Assembly (NCBI GenBank): GCA_016110215.1
Contig: JADWQD010000005.1
Coordinates: 496,001-560,000 of the forward strand
Direction of reading: 5' to 3'
Length of the DNA: 64,000 nucleotides
Source: Capronia americana
Lineage: Eukaryota; Ascomycota; Eurotiomycetes; Chaetothyriales; Herpotrichiellaceae
Position 1 is the stretch's first letter. Every line of letters begins with the position of its first letter. Below, piece after piece: positions 11,437 through 22,443 of the stretch. The translations under genes were made by a program, and so were the position numbers. The notes beneath the pieces are model-generated. The model saw only the letters and a program-made list of their open reading frames with translations. It was not told where the DNA came from and ran no database searches.

Positions 11437-13203
11437 CTACATGTCCATAGTGTCGTTGCCGTTGGCGAAGTTGAATTGTCCTTGAGGTTGGTTCGATCCA
11501 AGAGTAAAGCCAGAGGCATTGGCTTGAGGTGCCAATTCTTCAATGTCGGCGCCTGCATCCTCTTCGTCCGAGAAGTATCGCTCTATGATGTTGTAGGCTT
11601 TCATGTAAATCTCCTCATTGGCGTTATTCTGGCAGTCGTGGATCTTCTCCATTCCACCCGCCTCTTCAATGAACAAGGCGTAGCGGTTGACTTGCGCCTC
11701 GGGGGCTCGCGCATCGGCCGCCTCTTTGTCCATTTCTCCCACCTTGAGGATGTTTTCCAGGCCGTCCAGCGCAACCTGGATGATCTTGTTGTCGGGACAG
11801 GCCAGTAGATCACAAAGAGGCTTGATGCAGCCTTGTGCGACGAGGTATCTAATCTGGTCCGGCTTCTGAAGACCACCCGAGGTGGCGTTGGAGATGGCCC
11901 AGCAGGCTTCCTTTCGAGTCTTGAAGTCGCCGTTGGAGAGCAGATGGATCAAGGGAGGAATGATACCGGCATCCACCACCGCTTGAATTTGGGTTGAATT
12001 GCCTGCGGTGATGTTTGAGATTGTCCAACATGCTTCCTTGCGGATCCCGTCTTTCTGCGAACTCAGCAGCGACAGCAGAGCCGTAAGAGCTCCACAATTG
12101 ATTATGACTTGAGTCTGCACGTCATCACCGGTAACAATATTGCCGACCGAACGAAGAGCGGGGGTCTGCACGGAGGTGGAGGCATGCATGAGGAGCTCGA
12201 CAAGGCGTCGGGGAATGCCGGCTTCGATAACGGCCTGGATCTTATCGTTTGAGCCATCGGAAAGGTAAGAAATGGCCCAGCATGCGTCGATGAGGACTTC
12301 GTCATCTAGCATGTAGACAAGCTTGGCCAGGACTGGCAGTGCAGGCTGGATCTGATGGCGCGTTAGCAAGGGGGTTCTTTCGACACTCTGTTATGTCACT
12401 CACGGTTGGCCAGTCAGGTTGAGGGGTCTTGCCACGGCAGAAGTTGCTTAGAGTCCAGGTGGCATTGCGAAGCATGCTCAATTTGCGGCCATCGGCGATC
12501 AAGTTGAGAAGAGGCTTCAGAGCTCCTTGGCTGAGAACATAGTCACGGCACGCAGGGGAGTCTCCGGCAATGTTACCCAGAGCCCAGACGGCCTGCTCGC
12601 GGACATCTGGCTCAGGGCTGCTCAAGAGCTCGACGAAGATTGGTACCGCGCCCGCCTCGATAACCACTTGTGTCTGTTGAGCACTACCGCTGGCAATGTT
12701 TGTGAGCGCCCATGCTGCCTCAAATTGCACAAGGGTATGTGGGGATCGGAGGAATTCGACGAAGCGGCTGACCACGCCGGTCTCAATGACTTTCTCAATG
12801 GGAGGGTTTCGTTCCTTGGAGAGGAGTTTCCGGAATTTGGTGGTGGCCTGAATCTGAGCGTCGATCTGGTCCGAGAAGACTCCTTTGACCATTTCCGGCA
12901 ACTCGGTGCTCAACTGTAAATACTGTCAGATCGGAACCTTTGCAAAGGGCAAGAGGTGTTCAACCATACCTCACTTTCGATGTTAGCCGTCTCATCGTCG
13001 CTATCAGGCTCTGTGAGGCCGCCGATGGTGATTTCGCCATTTCCACGCTGAACGCCCCGTCGTTTCGCTAGGTTTTCTTCTCTCTTCTGGCGACGGATCT
13101 CGACCTGCTGTTCTTCGCGACGACGGCGCAGCTCATCAGGCTTGAAACTGTTCTTGGCCTTGAACTGGGTGCGACGATGTTCGGGAATGTATCGTTCCGC
13201 CAT
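11437..13203 (-). CDS. srp1: Importin subunit alpha (karyopherin alpha, SRP1)
   Basis: Exons 13203..12970, 12913..12404 and 12351..11437 give 552 residues, the usual length. The introns are 56 nt (GTATGG...TTACAG) and 52 nt (GTGAGT...CATCAG). The importin-beta-binding domain fills the first ~60 residues (ERYIPEHRRTQFKAKNSFK and a basic RRRREEQQVEIRRQKREE). About ten armadillo repeats follow, with repeated W-A-L-x-N-I-A and A-C-W-x-I-S-N signatures that form the NLS-binding groove. The acidic tail has YFSDEEDAGADIEEL and a Gly/Asn/Gln-rich end. It is the adaptor carrying classical NLS cargo through the nuclear pore with importin beta. The gene is divergent from POT1, with 539 bp between the two ATGs. 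Confidence 0.97.
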
Positions 13204-13742
13204 ATTTCAGGGATATCTCGGGGCGTACACAACAATCAGGTTTTCGGAAAGCTTGTCGTCAGAGTTGATGCAATGCAAAAGATATCGCAGGCGACAGAAT
13301 TCGCACTGTCAACAAGCGTCTGGTGAATGCGGCGAATGGGAGCGGTCAGGGATGAGACTGTGCCGCGGTGAACAAAGAATGAGTATCAAATAAAATGGGG
13401 GTGTCGCAGTTTCGCAGTCGAATATCGTAGTCGCCCGTTAGTCACGGTCCCGGGAAAGCACCATGCCACCACGTCTTGGCGCTAGTCACGTGAGTTCGTG
13501 CATGGTGACGCTTGCGCGTCCAACGCGTCCCAAGGCTGACCTCAACGCGTCCCTCATCGGCGTCTCCAACTTCTCTCTCATAGACCTGAGAGATCAACTG
13601 CTGTACTGACCAGGACGCTCGACTGTATAGCCTCTGCTGTCTCAGACTCAATGATAGACCCTCGTTTTCTTTGGAGTTTCCTGCGCTCAGTTCCACCTCG
13701 CATCTGATCAGCAGCGCATCAACTGCGTGACAGCATATCACC
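13204..13742. promoter_or_regulatory. Divergent intergenic region between SRP1 and POT1
   Basis: 539 bp separate the two start codons, so both promoters must lie here or overlap. I see no strong TATA box or long repeat. Confidence 0.6.
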
Positions 13743-15713
13743 ATGGCGTTGGACTACGTCGCTCCTCCCCCTGGATTCACAGATCTCTCCAGAGCTAGCA
13801 GGATCTCGGAGCACCAGCCATTCAACGTTATTGGCGTCTGTGTTGAAACCCTCGACCCTATCCTCTGCCGCACCGGGGACTACAAGTGCACATTCACATT
13901 ACATGACCCGACGTGGTTCAGCGGTGTAGGCATGGAATTCTCGTTCTTCACCAAATCCGTGGACAAGTTGCCTGCTGTCCAGGATCAAGGCGATGTCGTC
14001 ATCCTCCGAAATGTCAAAACAATGGTTCATAAAGGTTTGACCAAAGGCATATCAAACTCGGCGACAACGTGGGTTGTGCTTCCATATACCGAGTTGGCGC
14101 ATATACATTCTGGCCACGACTTAAAGGAAAAGGCCCGGCGGCAGAAAGACGGGCGTGAGGGCAGCACCCAGTATTCCAGAGGGGCGCAAGCGGCTATTTT
14201 GAACGAAGCGGAACTCAAGTATGCCAAATGGATTGCTGAACAAGAAGATCCCAGTAACTGGCCTGCGATACGAGGGAGAACACGGGCAGACATTGCAACC
14301 ACCATGCTTAGCAACGGCGGGACCCGTCCTCCAGCCAGAGAGAAGTTCAAATTGCTTCAGGACCTCGAGTTGCAGAACGACAAAGCCTCTATCTTCGCAG
14401 ACTTGCTGGGCGAAGTGCGCAAAATCTACAGCAATGATTTCTTAACCGAGCTATATGTGACCGACTATACGACTAACGGCCAGCTCTACGACTATGTATT
14501 CAAGACCCATGACGAAGGGCGGACAGGTGACCCCTTTGGCTACATTAATGTGGATTCGAGCACATGGCCCGGCCCTTGGGGCCAAATGACAATGACTGTC
14601 CTATGCAGGGATAGACAGAGCCATGTTGCAAACACGAAGGTGAAAGTGGGCGACTTCGTCTATCTGCGCAACATCTGTATCAAACTGGACAGGGACGGGC
14701 GGAAGCTTGAGGGGAATTGTCGAGACGATCCTAAGTATCCAGAAAAGGAGCTGATTGAGGTGGTCAAGGCCAAAGACGAGCGACGGGTTGACGTTTTGCG
14801 GCGAAAGCGAGTATATGAGGAGAAGGCAGAAGCCAATGCCATTAGTTTTTACCGGGACCCCAACCAGGTCCAGAAAAGGCGGCAAAGAGAGGAGCCAGCC
14901 GAAGAACAGACCGATGAGCCGAAACATAAACGAAGCAAAAACAGAACTCGGAAGAACAAGAAAGCGAACGAAGCCGAACAGCAGGTGAAGAGCGAGATTG
15001 CTGCCGGGTCCGTTGGACAGGCGCGTTCTCTCACAGTCAATCCGTCTATCCGGATCCACAACCATAAAGGACTGTCGTTCAAGACTATCGTCGACATCTT
15101 GGACCCGGACACCTTGAACCGCACGACACCCAAGGGAAATCCATACCGACTACCATTTCAGAATTGCACTTACAAATCGAAAGTCCGGGTGGTTGATTTC
15201 TTTCCTGACAACATCGCCGACTTCGCTGCTCCACGCAAGGTATCGCAATATGATGAGCTGAGTGACCACGAGTCCTCTGACGGGCAATCCGACCTTGACT
15301 TAGCAGAAGGATCGGACGGCAATCGCATCGAGTGGAAATGGCGATTCTTTCTCCTCGTCGAAGACTCGAGGCCGCAGCCTGGCTGCCATGGACGACCCAC
15401 ACAGATGCAATTGCTCGTCGCCGATGGTGACGGCGATGGCCTCTTCAACATGGAAGCATGCAATTTTAGGGACAAGAAGAATGCGATCGCCCTAGCGACC
15501 CTGAGGGAGAAATTGTTTCATCTCTGGGGGGACTTGGAGGAAAAGAAACAGGAAGCCAAGAGCACAGAGGATGCACTCGGCGTGAAAGCAAGTGCCCGGC
15601 CCTTCGAATGCTTGATCAAGGAGTACGGAGTTCTGGTTCGAGACGCCAGACGCCGTTCGAACGACGTCGTGCTCTATGATAGATTCTTCCGTCTATTCGG
15701 GACCTCGATCTGA
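13743..15713 (+). CDS. pot1: Protection of telomeres protein 1 (POT1-like, OB folds)
   Basis: A single exon of 656 residues. Residues about 10-150 (FTDLSRAS...NVIGVCVETLDP...YKCTFTLHDPTW...GDVVILRNVK) have the order of the telomeric single-strand-binding OB1 domain. Residues about 210-330 (FADLLGEVRKIYSNDFLTELYVTDYTTN...PWGQMTMTVLCRD...VGDFVYLRNI) match the second POT1 OB fold. A very basic linker follows (KHKRSKNRTRKNKK, about 397-410), a likely NLS. A C-terminal region with FKTIVDILDP, PFQNCTYKSKVRVVDFFP and WRFFLLVED may be a third OB-like module. In the family, POT1 binds the G-rich 3' overhang and caps chromosome ends. No intron is needed, which is notable for a gene of this size. The ATG at 13743 is in a good context (accATGG). 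Confidence 0.9.
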   Translation: MALDYVAPPPGFTDLSRASRISEHQPFNVIGVCVETLDPILCRTGDYKCTFTLHDPTWFSGVGMEFSFFTKSVDKLPAVQDQGDVVILRNVKTMVHKGLTKGISNSATTWVVLPYTELAHIHSGHDLKEKARRQKDGREGSTQYSRGAQAAILNEAELKYAKWIAEQEDPSNWPAIRGRTRADIATTMLSNGGTRPPAREKFKLLQDLELQNDKASIFADLLGEVRKIYSNDFLTELYVTDYTTNGQLYDYVFKTHDEGRTGDPFGYINVDSSTWPGPWGQMTMTVLCRDRQSHVANTKVKVGDFVYLRNICIKLDRDGRKLEGNCRDDPKYPEKELIEVVKAKDERRVDVLRRKRVYEEKAEANAISFYRDPNQVQKRRQREEPAEEQTDEPKHKRSKNRTRKNKKANEAEQQVKSEIAAGSVGQARSLTVNPSIRIHNHKGLSFKTIVDILDPDTLNRTTPKGNPYRLPFQNCTYKSKVRVVDFFPDNIADFAAPRKVSQYDELSDHESSDGQSDLDLAEGSDGNRIEWKWRFFLLVEDSRPQPGCHGRPTQMQLLVADGDGDGLFNMEACNFRDKKNAIALATLREKLFHLWGDLEEKKQEAKSTEDALGVKASARPFECLIKEYGVLVRDARRRSNDVVLYDRFFRLFGTSI

Positions 15714-18700
15714 AGCTCGACGTTACGAGACACTGCATAGTAGGCGACTCAACCTGTTGCAGCACTGCTATCCGCTGCGCTTTGAGATGTGTAGAGACCG
15801 GCCAGGACATGGCATCGCATCGCGCACAGATGTTGTATCCCTGTCGAAAGATTTGCATTGTGTAGTCTTGCTGTTGGGGTAGCTCCAGCCAAGTACCTCG
15901 TAGATACAGTCGACAACTGACGTCGCCCCTGACTTCATGCCCCGTCACCGTTCCATCGATTCGGTGTGCCCGTGCAATTCCCTCGACACCCTCCTGCACA
16001 TCGGGGGGCGTCCTTTGGCAAATTGCGGTCCGATCCATGCGAGCAGCTTTTGTTTCGATCGACCGATCACCATCCCCGAGCCAAGCTCTCCGCAACGAGA
16101 AAGCGGCCGAAAGAGGACGTTGCTGCCAGTTCGCACAACGCCACCCGAGCTCAAAAGGAAGGAGAGTCGAGAAACGAGCGGTTCAGCGGTGGGGTTCCCC
16201 AAATCCCGTCAATACGAGTTCTGTATCTTGCTTGCATGGCGCTGCATGGTGTGTATTGTGTGTGTGGAAGGGGAAAAAAGCTCCAGTCGCTTCAGGGATT
16301 GTCGGCTTGAGGGGATTGACAGGAACTCACATGCGTGCGTGCGTGCTCGCGCATGCACGTATGGGCCGACATGCCAAACATGCAAACTACCACCTCGTAC
16401 TATCGATTCATCGGCCACTTCCGCGTCTTGGGTCCCAACGGATGCCGTAAGAATATTGGGAGTTTCACCTTTGCCCCCTCCTACAATATGCTCGGGTTTT
16501 GCATGAACGGCTACCGTAGTGCTACTGGAGGTCCACATGCAGGCTTGCTTGCCACAGCCTAACCTCAGCTCCCTCTCTGAGCAGGCATTATTTGTCGGGA
16601 TAGAGTAGAAGGGTCCGCAGCTGTGTAACTCCCGGTGGAGGTTTTCCTTCGCCACGGTCCGATGTTCACTGAGAGTTCGATCGGCGTAGAAAAAGGGGAG
16701 GGAGGGAGCTCCAGGTGGACCCCAGATTTAGGGAGGACGACCATGCCCATGTGGAGAACGGGGAGATATACAGTATCCCAACAGTGTTCTAGAGGGAAGG
16801 TGCTCAACGACCCTGGAGCGCAACGAAGAAGAGAGTCGGTATCATTTGTGCCTGCGGTATCACGGTCCGAGGAGTAGTGCTTGACAAACGAATTGGTAGT
16901 GCTTTCCGACTACAGTATGAGTACGAGTACGATCTACTCCATAATTATAATGATGCAGGTGAGAAAATCCCAACAACTCTTCCCGTAGATTGTCCATGTC
17001 CGACAGTGGGGAAAGCAAGCAATGGATGGAATATTGAAAGCCGGGCACGCCGGGATCAATTCCGCCTCGCAACGCAAGGGTCCATCTATGTATCTGCTCA
17101 GTTATGTATAGGACCATATCCACAGTCACAGGCCACGTATCGTACTACTCTATACAGCGCCTCGTACCTACTCTTCGCAATTTTTTAATTGTGGAACGCA
17201 CACCTTTGTCACCACAACTGTAGGGTGGTGGGGACACTCTGTCGCGAGTTTGCAGTAGAAGTCCTCGGGCGCCTAAGCCACCTCGCCACCAGTTGACTCT
17301 GCGCTCTGCAATCTGCATGAAACGTATCACCTACCGAACCCGTGCGCGGGCGCACGGTACATAAGACCACGGGACGCAATACATGACAGCAACGGTGGCT
17401 CGTCGTCCAATAGCCGGGCCTGCAACCGAGGAAATGTCGAGTCAGCCACGCCCGTTAAAGTTCGCAAGACGTTGTCTGGACCTCTTGGTACCAGCCCATC
17501 AAGTACAGAGTCTCGACAGCGAGAGCGAGGAGCGGGCCCGTTCGAACACTTTTTCGTCGTCGGATCCAGCCTTGTGCATGCCACCAGCCGATCTGGCGTT
17601 AGGACAGCCATGGGTTCGGGCTTCACGGAGTGCTCTGCCACTTGGTCGGCGGAATCGATGCGAAGGAGGGGGGTTTGGTCGAGGGTGACTGTGCACAAAA
17701 AGTACTCGTCTACATTTGTCCGTGTACTCCGTCCCTCGTACACATGACTGACTAATTCGACGTTTGGCTGAGACTCGGGCTCAAGTCGGATTGAACGGCA
17801 CCCGAGTGCCTGAAATACGTTGCTGCGGAATGCCGATAACGATAAGCCCCACCACCCCTCCATGCACGTGGATGTGACCGAGAACTGAAGAAAAGAACAA
17901 TGATCCTGTTGTGTTGGTTCCATGTACCGGCATGTATTTCCGTGTGCTCGAGAAGTGACTCCTTTGCACATTGGACCTAGGGATGCACGACCGCTACCGA
18001 GTGAGTCCACACGATATGGCCGATGACTCTCTCGCCACTTCAAAGACTAATTACCGAAGTTGCGCCCAGGGACATACGAATACACTTACATGTGCCCGTT
18101 GTCGGTCGCAAACTGGTCGAGGCTGTCGAGGCAGGCAAGATTTCAAGCCGACGATCTCGAAGCTAGTGGCGGCCGTTGTGAGGCAGGTACTCGTATGATG
18201 CTCGAGCTGCGCCTCTGATGACTCCAGATGTGCGACGTCATTGTGCCGCTGGATCTGTGCCCGGACGCAACAACCGATGAGGATTGTTGTGAATTCTCTG
18301 TTTTTGGGAAGGCAGGGATGTTGAAGCAGACGTCATGCCGGCCTGTGAGGCTGCGCAGATTCAGCCGCTGATGCGTGCTGGCGGCGTGGGATGTCGACGT
18401 GGACCGCTTGGTGGAAACTCTGAATGAACACGGTAAGCATGGCATTTCAGATGCATGATTGCTATTTACTGTCCGGGTTTGTACGAACGACAGGACTGCC
18501 CGCCGCAAGCAGTAGCGTCGTGAAGCATTTAGACAACTAAAGCATTGAAAAGCCACCGACGAAATATGTGTGTATGGCTTACCACCCATGGCGAGCTTTA
18601 GTTCCTGATCCAGGCAGCTCATGCAATGTTCGTGCCGTCGCAGGTGAGTTACTACGCCAATGGTGCCGGTTATACCCAGCACCCCGTGAGCAAGATACAG

Positions 18701-21700
18701 TACCAGCCGCCCCAGCCGGTGGGTTTAGTGTAAACGTAATCTTGCGAGTACGAGACGGTACCCGTCAGCTGGTCACTTCGATTACTGTAGTGGTTGTATC
18801 GAAGTTGCTGTCACCGGTACCGAGGAGGCGTCATCATGGACTCAACGGGTAGAGTGGTAAACTCAAACCGCCTTGCTGGACCCTGGTGTACTGTGTACTC
18901 ACGTATAGTTTGCAGCATTTTCTGGGATCAGGACGCCAACTACCCCTTAGGGACGATTCGTTCAAGGCTGAGAAGTCTCGGAGCATTGACTTCAGTTTTT
19001 ACCACGACCATGTACGACCAGGTAGCAATTGTGGCTTGGCATGTAAGAGCTTCCAGTGAACATAGCTACAGCGTGTCAGCATATTCCTTCACGCGAACTG
19101 TATCTTTGGTACACTCACAGCTACTCACGTAGTCGATGTGAGTCACCGAATCCTGCTCGTGTAGCTAGATGGATGAGCGGCATTTTTCGAATGCTTCGCG
19201 TACCAGTGAATTCATTCGATCCATAGACAAGCGACAAGAATTCTAGTCCCGATAAAGTCAAGTAGCACAATGCCATCCCGGGTGCAAGGGTACGACCGCT
19301 GATTGTGGGGATGGTGTGCGTTTTGACTTTTTCGATTGCAGCGCATTGGCCTCATGACCACCCCAGATTTGCACCCAGTTCTGGAATGGCGTCGACACTC
19401 GGCCATGGGACCCTTTCCAAGCCTGTACGGATTGGAAAACGGTCCTCGGATGGCCCTCCTCTTCAAACAAGGTCCCCAGAAATCGTCACAGCGGACATTC
19501 AACAAACCTGAGGATCTACAGATGCACGTTATTTTTGCGAGTGGCGAACACCGCGCGCAACTGGTTGAGGCATGGGTACCGGTATTTCAACGACACCTCG
19601 ATGGGAGCAGCCTCAGCGCAGAGGTTTGTCTCGTGCAGTCGGTCGTAGGCCCTCAGCCCGTTCTGCTCCATTCACATACGCTCTGAGGTGCTATCACGCT
19701 GAAGATAGCAGTGCTGAATCTGCAACCGCAGGAATGCATCAGAACGACAAGCACGGCGACAATTGGTCTCAACAGTCAAGATTTGGAAGCCACCCCACCA
19801 GCCATACCGGGTGCACGCAGAGGACGGTAGCAGGTGCCTGCCCGGTACATGCTTAGCGGCACCAGGGGTTGGAACAAGAGGAGTGGATCCGCATCATCCA
19901 TGCGATGAACGAGTACGAAACTGTCGTAGCGCATGTTTGCACCAGCGACAGGATACTGGGTGAATACCCTTGACATATGTCGTTGTGAGCGAAGGTATTT
20001 CCGAGAAGTTCATTTTAACGGCCGGTGATCCGACGATCAGTGGCCGATCACAAAGTGATGTGCACCGGTCAAGAAAAGCGATGGTCTATGCTTACCTGAA
20101 ATCCGGGGCAAGTCTGAAAGTGATAGACAAAGCGTAAAGCCGCTCAAGCCACAGCCACCGTCCGCGCGTTGATCTCAGAACCTGGGTATGAGGTGCATGG
20201 TGGTCCAGTCTAGGGACCACTCAACAACAGCCTGCCCGCCCACTGGCCCACTGGCCTCCCGCGATCCTTGGAGAAATTCGACTGGGGTGACTCGAACTTG
20301 CCTATTTCTATCCGAGCAGGCAGTGGCAGGGTGGCTCCTGTGCGCCAAACGTCTAGCAATCACTGGCCGCGGCAGATAAAGGGCGCCGCTGGCAGTTATG
20401 CAGTGCTCTGACGGCACACAGCAGCCTGCACGAGACAAGTGGCTACTGGCCGAAGAACCGGAAAAGAAAAGTACCCAGGCAGCTAAATTCATACCAAGAG
20501 ACGCTGCATTCCCATTCCTTCCTCTGCTTTCTCTTTCTCCTGCCGCTTCCTTTTGTACGTATGCATAAATGTCGCATGTTGGGTTTGCGAGGCGCGCGAT
20601 GGACAACCTATACAAGAACTCGACTGCGACGGCGGTGGGTACTGGATAGCCAGTCGTGATGGCGCTGTGAAGCTCGAGAGGCTGTAGCTGTGGAGCCGGT
20701 ATCTCAACTACTGCGTCTCGAGAAGGGTCAGCCTATTTAGTGTCCAAATATATCAACTCTTCACCTCTCTGCGAGAACCGAGTCTGGAGCTTGGATGTGG
20801 CCGCAGTGACAGCGCCGACCAGACCAGCCTCAGACTCGGTGGGAAGAGTACATTGACGGAAGTACTTGTCCGGTACACAGTGGTAGGGTGTGTAGCTCTA
20901 GCGACCTAGCCTACAGGCGTGCCTGGATATACACGTAGTAGCTTACGGCTTCACCCAAGCACGTAAGTGCTCCATCCCGAGTGCACAGCATAGTTAGTGC
21001 GTCGTAGTGTGGCCCGTAAGTTAGTTTCAGACAAGAAGAACTTGTGCCATGGGCGCCTGGGGTTCGATGGCGGCAGGAGTCCGCTGGGGACAAGGCCTCT
21101 GGCCAATGGAACCCATGCAGGCTTAACGAACTGCCCCCCTGTGGTGCTCCCACGGGCATCGGCCAGCAGCCGATTCCAGCGACCTCAGCTGCTTCTCGTC
21201 CTTCCAGACTCCGAACTAAACCGCTCTAAACTACTCCAGAAATCTCCAGACTTTCATGCACATCGCGCACAGCAATTCCTCGAAACAGAATCGCCTTCAC
21301 CATTGTCCCTCCACCTGCCTCCACTGCTGTTTTTCCGATCTCTTTCTTCTTTTCCTCTTTCCTCATCTCCAGTGCAAGAGACGACACTGCTCCCCAGCTT
21401 CATGGTCATTCCAGTTGTAACGATAGCGCGACATTGAGTCTCACTTCTCTCTCTTCTTCTTGTCCCTCTTACGCTCCTGCCCCAGGTTTTCCCCGCCCTG
21501 CCCCGAGTGCTTCTCACCTCGCATACGGAGTATACCTCGCCAGAACAACCGCCTTTCTTGGAGAATCGTACAGCTGTACCCCAGACATACGTTCCCGACT
21601 GATCCTCGGCCGCGGCTACCTTTCTCTCACTAGGGTCCTCGAGCGGCGAGCGACCTTCTGGCCAACAGCATTCGGGACCGCACAGCTACCTGCCTGAAGT

Positions 21701-22443
21701 GGCAGCCCACCAATCCTCGTCGGCTTGTACAGCCACCCTGCAGTCTCGAAGCTCTCGCGGCCGCCAACCACTGTCGACGCCCACCCCCCTGTGACGTGCA
21801 AAGTTTGAGAGACCCTGTATTGCTTTGCCGGCCTATTCTCACCAAGTATTATTTTGTCCCTCGGCCGTCGTGCCTGCGCACTTTTCGCAACCCATTACCA
21901 CCGGTGTACTTCTCAGGTGCGTTTGAAATGCTCTTGACAGCGTGTCTATTCTGTTAGACCTGCTTGCCCTCGCCCGTAAGCTGCTTGGATACTAAAAGTC
22001 GCCTAGTTACCGAACTCGAGCCTTGCCTTTGTACATAACCGCACCCCGTTCGGACAGCGCTCTTGGAGCCGTCGTCGTTCGTCTGGGCTTCTCTGCACCG
22101 TCTTTACGGAATCGCTGTTTAGGACTGTCCAAAGCGCCTCTGCCACCGATCCTACCTACTCTGGCAGCTGGGGGCACTGGGTCGGACCGGGTGTGCTGGC
22201 TACACATGGCGCATTGAGTTCACGTCAGGTCTGGAGCAGACATATTGGCTTAGTGCATCAACCATTAGTGCTCAAGTGCACGGGACGTCGCCGACTGCCC
22301 TTGCTGTGCTACCGAACTGTGGTCTAACCTCGGAGGGGAACATCAAGAGGGCAAACCCAGGCACAGTGCCAGAAAGTTACGCTACGGACCCTAGCAGTCA
22401 TTGGCAGCAGAGTTGGATCAGCGAAGTGGTGCCCTCAGAGACC
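15714..22443. other. Gene-poor stretch of 6.7 kb before the C2H2 factor gene
   Basis: I find no gene with a recognisable domain here on either strand. The longest frames (17327-18043 minus, 238 codons; 16037-16450 plus; 18143-18682 minus) read as arbitrary sequence and have no clear intron partners. The stretch holds an alternating purine-pyrimidine tract (16328-16363), several TACGAGTAC-like motifs (16921, 17701, 18187, 18745, 19909) and, at about 21300-21500, pyrimidine-rich DNA typical of fungal promoters. At least the last ~1 kb probably serves as promoter and 5' leader of the factor gene. Confidence 0.6.
16328..16363. repeat. Alternating purine-pyrimidine tract (CATGCGTGCG-type)
   Basis: Bases 16328-1646 form a 19-nt strict purine/pyrimidine alternation (ending at 16346), and 16348-16363 form a second 16-nt run. 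A single break (CTC) separates them. Such runs favour left-handed DNA when supercoiled. Confidence 0.8.

Noticed and set aside
17327..18043. 238-codon minus-strand frame in the gene-poor stretch
   Set aside because: No domain, no plausible start context or intron partner, and it reads as arbitrary sequence; left as intergenic.
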